64,000 nucleotides of DNA from Lachnospiraceae bacterium (lineage in GTDB: Bacteria; Bacillota; Clostridia; Lachnospirales; Lachnospiraceae), in assembly GCA_902363555.1 (NCBI GenBank), contig CABJAM010000007.1, forward strand, positions 186,001-250,000. The letters run 5' to 3'. Made by a program: the position numbers and the translations under genes. Positions within the stretch are counted from its first letter, which is position 1, and every line of letters begins with the position of its first letter. The notes beneath the pieces are model-generated. The model was not told the DNA's origin and searched no databases. It saw only the letters and a program-made list of their open reading frames with translations. Positions 34,955-42,686 of the stretch are shown here, piece after piece.

Positions 34955-36769
34955 TTACATAATACTGCTAAAAAATTCTGCAATGGGCCCCAGGGCCAGC
35001 GCCGGGAAAAAGCTCAGTGCGCCCACCAGCAAAACGATAAAAATAAGCAAAAAGACAAACATTGCGTTGGTGGTGGAAAGCGTACCTGCCGTAGTGGCAA
35101 CCTTCTTTTTGCCGGCCAGACTTCCGGCGATCGCCAGAGTGCCTACAACCGGCAGGAACCGCGCAAACAGCATAACGATTCCCAGTGTTACATTGAGAAA
35201 TACCGTATTGGCGTTAAAGCCGGCGAAAGCGGAGCCATTATTGCCGCCCGCCGACGTATAGGCATACAGTAATTCTGAAAATCCATGGGCGCCGCCGTTA
35301 TTAAGACTGTCGTGCACCTCCGGCAATGCTGCCGCAATACCGCTGCCCACCAGTATGGCTATGGGTGTTGCCAGGCAGACCAGCACGGCCCATTTCATCT
35401 CATAGGGTTCAATCTTTTTACCAAGAAATTCCGGTGTACGTCCGACCATAAGTCCGGCAATGAAAACGGTCAGGATGGCAAAGGCCAGCATACCGTAAAG
35501 ACCGCAGCCGGTTCCCCCGAAAATCACCTCGCCCAATTGCATAAGCAACATTGTAATCATACCGCCCAGCGGTGTATAACTGTCATGCATGGAGTTTACA
35601 GAGCCGTTGGAGGCGGCTGTTGTATACGTGGCCCAGGTCGCCGAGGTGGCTATACCGAAGCGCGCTTCCTTACCCTCCATGTTACCGCCGGCCTGGTCCA
35701 CCGTGGATATATCCACAGCGCCGTTTTGTGCCAGCTGCGGCGTCGCACTCTGTTCATTAACAGCGACAATACCAAGAGCAATGACAAGACAGATAAACAT
35801 TGCCATAAATATGGCCACGCCCTGCTTTTTATTTTTGATACTTTTGCCAAAAGTAAAGCAGAGAGCCGCCGGAATTAAAAGCAGTGAGATCATCTCAATA
35901 ATATTCGTAAACGCATTGGGATTTTCCAACGGATGCGCCGAGTTCACACCCATATAACCGCCGCCGTTGGTACCGCTTTGTTTGATAGCAACCTGGCTGG
36001 CCGCAGGCCCCATGGGCACGAACTGCTCCGTTATAATCTGCGCACCGGCAGCCACCTGCCCATCTACAGTCACTGTCTGCTGATCTAAATCAATCACAGC
36101 ATTCTCAAGGATTTCTCCATCCGCACTCACCGCTACCGGCTCCACCAAAGTAACCGTTTCGGCAGGTTTCAGATTTTGAATAACGCCACCACCCACAAGG
36201 AGCAGTGAAATAACAATATTTAGCGGCAATAAAATATGAATCGTAATTCTCGTCAAATCTACCCAGAAGCTTCCAAGCCCCTGTGATTTTACTTTAATGA
36301 AACCACGGATCAATGCAAATAATACAGCAATACCCGTAGCGGCAGAAACGAAATTCTGTACCGTCAGCCCCAAAGCCTGGGTCAGGTAGCTTAAAGTGCT
36401 CTCACCGGTGTAAGCCTGCCAGTTGGTATTCGTCACAAAGCTGGCCGCCGTATTAAAGGACAGATCCCATTTCACACCGGGAAGCCCCTGGGGATTTCCC
36501 GGCAGGACGCCCTGCAGTAGCTGGAGCAGGAACAAGAATACAAGGCCGATACCGGAAAACACCAGCACACTGACCATATACTTCTTCCAGTTCATATCCT
36601 CATCCTTTTTCACACGCATTACTTTGTACACAGCGTTCTCGCACGGTGTAAGTATTTTTGATAAAAACGTTTTCTCGCCATCCATGACCTTTTTTATGTA
36701 AGCGCCCAGCGGAATGGCCAGCACCACAAGAACGGCAAGATAGAGTACGTATTGAAGTACAGCACTCAT
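34955..36769 (-). CDS. kdpA: KdpA K+-binding channel subunit
   Basis: A 604-residue membrane protein related to TrkH-type channels, somewhat longer than the usual 560 because of an extracellular insertion around residues 205-255 rich in Asp and Val. Pore motifs such as SFNTAASFVTNTNWQ, GTNGGGYMGVNSAHPLENP, ATWATYTTAASNGSVN and AGGNNGSAFAG are present. Its start overlaps the kdpF stop (ATGA). Confidence 0.95.
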   Translation of the reverse strand: MSAVLQYVLYLAVLVVLAIPLGAYIKKVMDGEKTFLSKILTPCENAVYKVMRVKKDEDMNWKKYMVSVLVFSGIGLVFLFLLQLLQGVLPGNPQGLPGVKWDLSFNTAASFVTNTNWQAYTGESTLSYLTQALGLTVQNFVSAATGIAVLFALIRGFIKVKSQGLGSFWVDLTRITIHILLPLNIVISLLLVGGGVIQNLKPAETVTLVEPVAVSADGEILENAVIDLDQQTVTVDGQVAAGAQIITEQFVPMGPAASQVAIKQSGTNGGGYMGVNSAHPLENPNAFTNIIEMISLLLIPAALCFTFGKSIKNKKQGVAIFMAMFICLVIALGIVAVNEQSATPQLAQNGAVDISTVDQAGGNMEGKEARFGIATSATWATYTTAASNGSVNSMHDSYTPLGGMITMLLMQLGEVIFGGTGCGLYGMLAFAILTVFIAGLMVGRTPEFLGKKIEPYEMKWAVLVCLATPIAILVGSGIAAALPEVHDSLNNGGAHGFSELLYAYTSAGGNNGSAFAGFNANTVFLNVTLGIVMLFARFLPVVGTLAIAGSLAGKKKVATTAGTLSTTNAMFVFLLIFIVLLVGALSFFPALALGPIAEFFSSIM

Positions 36770-36858
36770 TTGTGTTCATCTCCCTTCATCAAAATGTAAA
36801 CATAGTAAATTAGAAGCAGTGCGGCACACAGGCCTATAAGCATAATTAAAATATTCAT
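36766..36858 (-). CDS. kdpF: KdpF small membrane subunit
   Basis: A 30-residue, single-helix peptide starting MNILIMLIGLCAALLLIYY and ending in a charged tail KGDEHK. It is preceded by AAAGGAGGA and its TGA overlaps the kdpA ATG. KdpF stabilises the pump in lipid. Its position, hydrophobicity and length fit, although it is too short for similarity alone. Confidence 0.9.
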   Translation of the reverse strand: MNILIMLIGLCAALLLIYYVYILMKGDEHK

Positions 36859-36928
36859 ACTGTCTTCCTCCTTTGCTTACAGATTTTAGCATTGGACTTA
36901 TAAAAATGGTGTTAGTGGAAAACGGCTC

Positions 36929-36948
36929 GTGTAAATAATGTATAAAGA
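36929..36948 (-). promoter_or_regulatory. KdpE binding site of the kdpFABC promoter
   Basis: On the minus strand CTTTATACATTATTTACAC closely matches the known E. coli KdpE site (TTTATAC, about five bases, TTACA). It lies about 75 bp upstream of the kdpF start. Confidence 0.72.
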
Positions 36949-36969
36949 TTAAGTATTTTCCGGCAATGA

Positions 36970-36998
36970 TTGAATGGGAACGATGGACGTAGTATAAT
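36970..36998 (+). promoter_or_regulatory. SigmaA promoter of the metallo-hydrolase gene
   Basis: TTGAAT at 36970-36975, 17-bp spacer, TATAAT at 36993-36998. It drives the gene at 37099 with a leader that contains the palindrome at 37031-37058. Confidence 0.7.
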
Positions 36999-37030
36999 GT
37001 TAAGTAATAAAAATACAAAGCGCTCATTTC

Positions 37031-37058
37031 GTAACAGCTCGGCCCTCCGAACTGTTGC
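37031..37058. repeat. 27-bp palindrome family, copy 5
   Basis: GTAACAGCTCGGCCCTCC followed by GAACTGTTGC. It lies in the leader of the metallo-hydrolase gene, the same relative place as the copies before glgP and abfD. Confidence 0.65.
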
Positions 37059-37098
37059 CTTATAGTTTCAATGCTTTGTATATGAGGAGGTAAAGCCA

Positions 37099-37953
37099 AT
37101 GATTTTTTATGGAACAAGTGCAGCCGAGGGCATTCCAAGCCCCTTTTGCAACTGTGATGTCTGTGAGAATGCCCGAAAGGTGGGCGGAAAAGAGATCCGG
37201 ACGCGGACGATGTTTAGGATTGATGATGAACATAGTATTGACCTGGGCGCGGATTCCTATTGCCAGGCTTTAAAATACGGCGATTTAACGAAACTCAAGC
37301 ATGTGCTTGTGACCCACACCCATGAGGATCACTTTGATTTTATGATGTTTAATGTGCGCAAAATGGCCCGTGTACGGCCGGCCGAACCGCTGCACTATTA
37401 TTTGACGGACAAGGCTTATGATATGGTCGACTTTTACTGCAACAACAGTCCCATCTTAAAGGGCACAATGCAGCAGCTGATCGATGACGGCGTGGTTGCC
37501 TTCCACAAGCTGGAATTTCTGCAAACCTATAAAATTGGCCAACTGACGGTTACCCCGCTTCGCGGCAGCCATTTTGGCAATATGGGTGAGAACGCCGCAA
37601 ATTATCTCATAGAGCTTCCCGACGGCCGCAAGCTGTATTACGGTCTGGACACCGGCGCTTATTATGATGAAACCTATGATTATCTTAAAGGTCAGAAGCT
37701 GGATATACTGATTAGTGAATGTACCTTTGGCCTGACCACCGGGCGGGAGCCGGAGGGCCATCTGGACGCGTTCAGTTGTATGGATACATTTGCACGGCTT
37801 TATGCGCTGGAGGCTATCACAGACCAGACCCAGATCTACCTGACACATATTAATCACTATACAAGTACCCATGCCCAGCTGGTGGACTGGTTTGCAAAGC
37901 AATGCACGCCTTATCCCATAACAGTGACCTACGACGGATTTGTCGTGCCCTGA
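37099..37953 (+). CDS. MBL-fold metallo-hydrolase (PhnP-like)
   Basis: A 284-residue beta-lactamase-fold hydrolase with the metal site HTHEDHFD, later histidines GSHFGNMG and the end motif YLTHINHYTSTHAQL. Cysteines near the N-terminus (FCNCDVCENARKVGGKEIRTRT) match the extra zinc site of PhnP-type phosphodiesterases. PhnP opens cyclic ribose phosphates in phosphonate breakdown, but no phn genes are near, so the substrate is unknown. AGGAGG precedes ATG 37099. Confidence 0.88.
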   Translation: MIFYGTSAAEGIPSPFCNCDVCENARKVGGKEIRTRTMFRIDDEHSIDLGADSYCQALKYGDLTKLKHVLVTHTHEDHFDFMMFNVRKMARVRPAEPLHYYLTDKAYDMVDFYCNNSPILKGTMQQLIDDGVVAFHKLEFLQTYKIGQLTVTPLRGSHFGNMGENAANYLIELPDGRKLYYGLDTGAYYDETYDYLKGQKLDILISECTFGLTTGREPEGHLDAFSCMDTFARLYALEAITDQTQIYLTHINHYTSTHAQLVDWFAKQCTPYPITVTYDGFVVP

Positions 37954-38025
37954 TATCTGCCACTCCAGACTCACTTTGCGGCTCGTTGCATCCCGCATCT
38001 GGTTACGCTTCGCTCCGCCACATAA

Positions 38026-38072
38026 AATGCTGCCCCGTTTTGCCTGATTGCATAACGGGGCAGCATTCGTTT
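38026..38072 (+). terminator. Terminator after the metallo-hydrolase gene
   Basis: AATGCTGCCCCGTT and AACGGGGCAGCATT form a perfect 14-bp stem followed by CGTTTTG. A degenerate piece of the GC-rich repeat (CGGCTCGTTGCATC, TACGCTTCGCTCC) lies just before it. Confidence 0.88.
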
Positions 38073-38116
38073 TGTAATATGATTTCTCCTATATGGCTAC
38101 ACATTTATAGCATTCT

Positions 38117-38431
38117 TTACGATTCATGGCCAACGTTTTCACTATCAACGGCCAACTCTCTAAGCATCGCCAGACGGTCATCGATACTCTTTTGAAATTC
38201 TTCGTCGGAATACTGGGGATCTCTTGTGTTTTTCCAAATTTCGCAGGGCACTTCCTTACATTCCCCACAGTTGGAAAACTTTTTTCCGTTTACCGTACAG
38301 TCAAAGATCGGACAGGTATTTCCTTCCGGCATAAAAAAAACTTTTCCCGCACATTCATTGCAGCCAGCACACATATTCCCGTGGTAGGAACATCGACCGC
38401 AATCGGTTCCACAACAACTGATATTACGCAT
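38117..38431 (-). CDS. DUF3795 cysteine-rich protein
   Basis: A 104-residue protein with 12 cysteines in the DUF3795 pattern (CCGTDCGRCSYHGNMCAGCNEC, then CPIFDC and CGECKEVPC). It is probably metal binding; the function is not known. A GAGGTG site precedes ATG 38431. It stands alone, with about 260 bp free of genes between it and the toxin-antitoxin pair. Confidence 0.85.
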   Translation of the reverse strand: MRNISCCGTDCGRCSYHGNMCAGCNECAGKVFFMPEGNTCPIFDCTVNGKKFSNCGECKEVPCEIWKNTRDPQYSDEEFQKSIDDRLAMLRELAVDSENVGHES

Positions 38432-38689
38432 TACAACACCTCATCATCTGTAAAATATTCCCCGCAAAAAGGCCGCAAAGTGTAACCATTCGGCACCAAT
38501 AAACAATTACCGCAGGGTAATTAAATACTAACAGTTTTATCCTGCTTTTCTTGTAAAAATGCGACATCCTCCATGGCTAGTGTACATTTATAATAACAGA
38601 CATGTGTGCGAAATTACTGTGCAAATCGTACGATAACGTAAATTTTGCATGCGCATAGCCATTATACAACGATTTTAAAGGCCATATAC

Positions 38690-38717
38690 GAACAGTTCGG
38701 CTCCTCTGAACTGTTAC
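38690..38717. repeat. 27-bp palindrome family, copy 6
   Basis: GAACAGTTCGGCTCC and TCTGAACTGTTAC, close to the family consensus. It lies 3 bp past the stop of the PIN toxin gene. Confidence 0.65.
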
Positions 38718-38720
38718 CAC

Positions 38721-39128
38721 TTACAGCCTTGTAATCAGCTCAGTTGGGGTAAATGCAATCACTTTGCTCCTGACAAAATCTCTTACATTTCTTGTAATAA
38801 TGTAATCCGCATGCAGACGCTCAGCCGTTACACTTTGTACAGCATCCTCAAAATCATTCCAGTTTAATTCTGCAGCCCGTGAAAGATCTGACGTACTGAA
38901 ATCGGCAAACTCAAAAATCAATGACAACGCCTGCAAAGTATCCTCGATTTTCTTCGGGTCAAGTTCCCTGCGCATAATGTAAACCAGATTGGCAAATGTT
39001 AAAGCTGAAACATAGCCTTTGGCCCTTTCTGTCTCACACAGTTTCCATATGACAGAAGACGCCCGGACATGCGGTTCACGGTTTTGAAGGACATCCAACA
39101 GGATATTTGCGTCAATCAATAATTTCAT
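38721..39128 (-). CDS. PIN-domain toxin (VapC-like)
   Basis: A 135-residue PIN ribonuclease-like protein. Conserved acidic residues appear in LLIDANILLDVL, in NDFEDAVQ and in ADYIITRNVRDF. It overlaps the antitoxin gene by 17 bp and is the second gene of the pair. PIN toxins cut specific RNAs when the antitoxin is lost. Confidence 0.9.
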   Translation of the reverse strand: MKLLIDANILLDVLQNREPHVRASSVIWKLCETERAKGYVSALTFANLVYIMRRELDPKKIEDTLQALSLIFEFADFSTSDLSRAAELNWNDFEDAVQSVTAERLHADYIITRNVRDFVRSKVIAFTPTELITRL

Positions 39129-39354
39129 ACTTTTCCTTCAGCCTTTCACTTTTTGCTTCATCAAGGTCATCATTTCCCTTCAAAATACCCGTAAGTGAAT
39201 CTGTTAAATATGACACAGCAGCATCCTTGGGAATAAAACGCCCGACCTCCCGACCATTCTTTGTAACGATGATTTCCTGTCCAGCCATAACAAGATTCAA
39301 ATATCTTCCAAAATTATTCTGCATTTCTGTTGCAGTTGCGGTTGCAGTAATCAT
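39112..39354 (-). CDS. Antitoxin of the Phd/YefM type
   Basis: An 80-residue protein with a Phd/YefM DNA-binding start (TATEMQNNFGRYLNLVMAGQEIIVTKNGREVGRFIP) and a polar C-terminus that would wrap the toxin. AAAGGAGG precedes ATG 39354. It should bind its own promoter, where two TAGCTA boxes flank the -10 hexamer. Confidence 0.9.
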   Translation of the reverse strand: MITATATATEMQNNFGRYLNLVMAGQEIIVTKNGREVGRFIPKDAAVSYLTDSLTGILKGNDDLDEAKSERLKEKYEIID

Positions 39355-39368
39355 AGCAGCACCTCCTT

Positions 39369-39408
39369 TAGCTAACTTTAGTATATCAAAAAATAGCTAT
39401 TTTATCAA
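39369..39408 (-). promoter_or_regulatory. Toxin-antitoxin promoter with paired TAGCTA boxes
   Basis: Minus strand TTGATA (39403-39408) and TATACT (39380-39385) with a 17-bp spacer. TAGCTA occurs at 39369-39374 and 39394-39399, either side of the -10. The promoter lies inside the last codons of the upstream AraC gene. Confidence 0.7.
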
Positions 39409-40270
39409 GTGGCAATGCCACCGCCTCCATTGTCGTATCACTCATGGCCAGCTCCCGGGCCTGTGCCGGTGTCAGTGTGTGAAAACGTTTAAAATCCCTC
39501 AACAGATGTGACTGATCCGTATAGCCCAGCCGGAACACCTCATCCAGTATATTTAGCTGGTCCGTATGAACAATATGGCTCCATAAATACTGATAACGTA
39601 TGAGCGATGAAAACTGCTTCGGCGATGTACCGATATATTCCTTAAAAAGCCGTTCAAGCTGCCGGGTGCCGGTAAATGTCTGCTGCGCCAACTGTGCCAT
39701 CGAAATATTCCCCTCATTTTGCAATATTTCACAAACGGCCGTCATAACCGCAGGATTTTCCCGGTCCTGATGTATATGTTTTAGCAAATAATCCTGTGTA
39801 ATGGCAATGCGTGTATGTATATCTGTAATATCGAAAAATAACTGCTCCAGCTCCCGTTTCATCCGCGAGAAATAGGCGCCGGCATCAACATTTCTATTTT
39901 TTACGGATTTCATGGATTCATCCGAAAATAATACAGCGGACCAGGCGTAAAATCGAATACCGAAAATAGAAAGCATCAGGTTCGGGTCCACAGCCTCCTT
40001 CGAATAAAACGATGTATCACAAATTCCGCAAAAAGTATTTTTAATCCGATTCTCCGTGTAATTCACATTAAAAATAATATCCATACACGTATCAGGAATG
40101 ACCAGTTTCTGGGGTGGAACGATCCGGGCCGCGGGGCTGTAAGGCTCTTTTGCGCCCCAAAAGCAGCGTATGTATGGCTTCAACGCAGCGCACGGCTCAA
40201 ATTCCATATAATTTACTGTGTGCCGAAAGGGGTTGGCGGTCAGCGGCTTAAATATTTTGTAAAATTCCAT
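39386..40270 (-). CDS. AraC family regulator (DUF6597-type N-terminus)
   Basis: A 294-residue regulator with an N-terminal domain starting FEPCAALKPYIRCFWG and containing VIPDTCMDIIFNV, typical of DUF6597, and a C-terminal AraC domain (QTFTGTRQLERLFKEYIGTSPKQFSSLIRYQ, GYTDQSHLLRDFKRFHTLTP). The stop lies in the toxin-antitoxin promoter. The ribosome site before ATG 40270 is weak. Target unknown. Confidence 0.86.
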   Translation of the reverse strand: MEFYKIFKPLTANPFRHTVNYMEFEPCAALKPYIRCFWGAKEPYSPAARIVPPQKLVIPDTCMDIIFNVNYTENRIKNTFCGICDTSFYSKEAVDPNLMLSIFGIRFYAWSAVLFSDESMKSVKNRNVDAGAYFSRMKRELEQLFFDITDIHTRIAITQDYLLKHIHQDRENPAVMTAVCEILQNEGNISMAQLAQQTFTGTRQLERLFKEYIGTSPKQFSSLIRYQYLWSHIVHTDQLNILDEVFRLGYTDQSHLLRDFKRFHTLTPAQARELAMSDTTMEAVALPLDKIAIF

Positions 40271-40477
40271 GGTGTCTCTTTCTCTTTAATAAAGTCATTG
40301 TCCTATGGGATTTAGAAGCTTTTTATCGCTCCCAGTTCCTTATCTATGTATTCTAACTTTGATTATGAGGAAACGGCACCTGTTTGTCAATATATTGTGG
40401 CATGTAAATAATGTAAATATTACGGTTCACCGGCAGGTCAGTAAGCAGTAATTTCATCGGCACATGTCGTCCTATAA

Positions 40478-41461
40478 TTACTGGTAAACTTCGCAGCCAT
40501 TTACTTTTATGGATACGATTTCCCGCGGGTCTATGATTTTACTGAATCTATAGTTTAAATCAACATTACCGTCTATCGTGTCCGATCCCGGAATAACTGC
40601 TCCGCCGCCGATATTGTCCTTTTCAGTGATTTTTGTACCGTCCGTAAAGCTGATTTCATAACTGAAATTTTCCCAGCACTCCTTACCGGCTTCCTCTGTC
40701 ACTTCCCCGGACATTTCCAGGCACAGGCCTATGGCGCTCACAGTCAGCCTCTCCAGGGCCAGCTTTGCCTCCTCGACGGCAGGCATTTCCAGATTTACAT
40801 CTTTTTCAATCTGGATAATATCATAATCCAATGTCAGATCAAAGGTTACCGATCCCGGCTGTACAACATTCCCTTCGGCATCCTCAATATCCCCCAATGT
40901 CAGCCGCATATTTTTTCCATGAATATCCCGGGAAATACTGCTAAAATAGAAAATAAATTGATTCTTATCGGAAACCGCTCCATCATCCACTCTTTTGCCC
41001 CCGTTGCCACCGCCACCATCATAGTTTTCAAGTTTCCAATCCGTTCTACGGCAAATCCAATCCACACTCCCGGCATCTTTCCCGGTAACTTCAACTAAGA
41101 TAAGCACCCCAAAAGAATCTCCGGCCATCTGCTTTAAGGTAATTTCATAATCCCCAAGCTTCTGACTTAAATTCAGTTCTTTAACCGGTACCAGGGCCGT
41201 ATTCCCAGACTCCCAGTATTTCCCAAAATCGGTATTCATAATAGCCGCCGCTGCCGCAGTTAAACTACAAAACATGATCAGACATACCGCACAGACCGTC
41301 AGTGCTGAGTGTCTGGCTATCATTCTACGCCATTTGTTTTTCCCGGTTTTCTTTAGCGTTTTTTCTAAAATGCGCTGTCTGGCATAATAATCCATTGATC
41401 TACTGTCTTTAAATACATCATCTTCAAAAAAACAATCATTGAGCATATCTTCCCACTTCAT
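40478..41461 (-). CDS. DUF4179 anti-sigma-like membrane protein
   Basis: A 327-residue protein with a cytoplasmic N-terminus of about 50 residues, one membrane helix (ALTVCAVCLIMFCSLTAAAAAI) and an extracellular DUF4179-like domain. It overlaps the ECF sigma gene by 4 bp (ATGA), so it is probably the sigma factor's membrane-bound regulator. The signal is unknown. A 207-bp stretch upstream of AraC (40271-40477) shows no gene. Confidence 0.82.
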   Translation of the reverse strand: MKWEDMLNDCFFEDDVFKDSRSMDYYARQRILEKTLKKTGKNKWRRMIARHSALTVCAVCLIMFCSLTAAAAAIMNTDFGKYWESGNTALVPVKELNLSQKLGDYEITLKQMAGDSFGVLILVEVTGKDAGSVDWICRRTDWKLENYDGGGGNGGKRVDDGAVSDKNQFIFYFSSISRDIHGKNMRLTLGDIEDAEGNVVQPGSVTFDLTLDYDIIQIEKDVNLEMPAVEEAKLALERLTVSAIGLCLEMSGEVTEEAGKECWENFSYEISFTDGTKITEKDNIGGGAVIPGSDTIDGNVDLNYRFSKIIDPREIVSIKVNGCEVYQ

Positions 41462-42015
41462 TCCTGTACCCCCATTTCCATAAGCCGTTCCTTTAATATC
41501 TTTTTGGATCGGTATAAAATATTTTTAACTTTGATCTGCGTCAACCCGGTTTTGTGAGCTATCTCTTCATAAGAAAAATACCAGAAATACCGAAGTATAA
41601 ATACGCTGCGGTCCGGTTCCATAAGCCCATTGACAGCCTGCTGGATTTCATGGGCAGTCAGCCTTTTTATCATTTCCGCTTCCAGATCACCATCCACGAT
41701 TTCCACCCCGTCATCCAAAGATAACTGATAATCTCTGCTGATCTTCCTACGAAAATCGATGGCCGTATGCCTGGCAATACTATAAAACCAGCTCTTTAGT
41801 GCCCCCTTTCCATAATCCCATGTATCAAAATCCTTCCAGAAGCGAAAAAAACATTCAGAAATACATTCCTCCACATCCTCCCGGGAACAATTGCGAAGAA
41901 TATTGGTGACAATGGTCTGTATGGCTCCGCCAAAAATCTCCATGGCACAGCGTAAGCCCCGCTCCGGATTACTGCGCATTAATGTTATTAGTTTATTTTC
42001 ATCATATGTCCTCAT
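41458..42015 (-). CDS. ECF-type RNA polymerase sigma factor
   Basis: A 185-residue sigma70 family factor with region 2 (REDVEECISECFFRFWKDFDTWDYGKGALKSWFYSIARHTAIDF) and region 4 (LMEPDRSVFILRYFWYFSYEEIAHKTGLTQIKVKNILYRSKKIL). Of two ATGs, 42015 is in frame; the one four bases earlier meets a stop. It pairs with the overlapping DUF4179 gene. Confidence 0.9.
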   Translation of the reverse strand: MRTYDENKLITLMRSNPERGLRCAMEIFGGAIQTIVTNILRNCSREDVEECISECFFRFWKDFDTWDYGKGALKSWFYSIARHTAIDFRRKISRDYQLSLDDGVEIVDGDLEAEMIKRLTAHEIQQAVNGLMEPDRSVFILRYFWYFSYEEIAHKTGLTQIKVKNILYRSKKILKERLMEMGVQE

Positions 42016-42085
42016 CCATCGCTCCCTCCTACCTATCTATTCGTTATCTCAAGTACATTCCGCTCAAATTCATAAAAAAAAGTCA

Positions 42086-42136
42086 AAAAAAGCCGCAGTG
42101 TCCGGATGATCTTCTCATCTGTCCACTGCGGCTTTT
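42086..42136 (-). terminator. Terminator of the cold shock gene
   Basis: AAAAAGCCGCAGTG and CACTGCGGCTTTTT form a strong stem with flanking A and T runs, between the csp stop and the sigma factor start. Confidence 0.9.
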
Positions 42137-42176
42137 TATGTCGCTTTATTCATTCAAAGCTCGCAAGCTTTTTTAA

Positions 42177-42389
42177 TTATAATGGGCGAACATTTACAGC
42201 GCGAAGCTTACGGCTGTCCTTAGGATCCTGCTCTGTATCGAATGTTACCTTCTGGCCATCTTCCAGAGACTTATAACCATCGGTCTGGATTGCGGAAAAA
42301 TGTACGAAAACTTCTTCGCCATTATCGTCGTTAGAGATGAAACCAAAACCTTTGCTTGCATTAAACCATTTTACTGTACCGTTACTCAT
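42177..42389 (-). CDS. Cold shock protein (CspA family)
   Basis: A 70-residue single OB-fold protein with RNP1 (KGFGFI) and RNP2 (VFVHF). It binds single-stranded RNA and DNA and acts as an RNA chaperone. AGGAGGT precedes ATG 42389. A gene-free stretch of about 250 bp upstream probably holds its promoter and a structured leader; it contains a repeated ACAAAAATATGTGA-like dyad near 42505-42550. Confidence 0.95.
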   Translation of the reverse strand: MSNGTVKWFNASKGFGFISNDDNGEEVFVHFSAIQTDGYKSLEDGQKVTFDTEQDPKDSRKLRAVNVRPL

Positions 42390-42639
42390 TTAGGGTACCT
42401 CCTGAAAAAAATTATTATAATTTTCACCCATTTCCCTGGGGAAATAAATGAACTGCTCATCCTTACGGATAAACCTTTTTTATACTACGGACAAAAAAAT
42501 CACATATTTTTGTAAAGCATCTGACAAGCAAATGATTTACAAAAATATGTGAGTCAAATGTGTTCCGAATACATTTACTAGGATAGCATGAACTGCCTGA
42601 ATTGTCAAGCAGTTCATGGAATATTTTTAATATTTTTTC

Positions 42640-42685
42640 AATGGAGCGGCAGCTCCCTTGCGTGAACCGCTGCCGCTCCATTTTG
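42640..42685 (-). terminator. Terminator of the GH127 gene
   Basis: AATGGAGCGGCAGC and GCTGCCGCTCCATT make a perfect 14-bp stem just after the GH127 stop. Confidence 0.9.
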
Positions 42686-42686
42686 A

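Noticed and set aside
36860..37098. A c-di-AMP (ydaO) riboswitch before kdpF
   Set aside because: The gap is too short and lacks the expected helices; a KdpE box explains control better.
42645..42660. A GGCA-N6-TTGC string resembling a sigma54 promoter
   Set aside because: It lies within the perfect stem of the GH127 terminator and precedes no start codon at a sensible distance.
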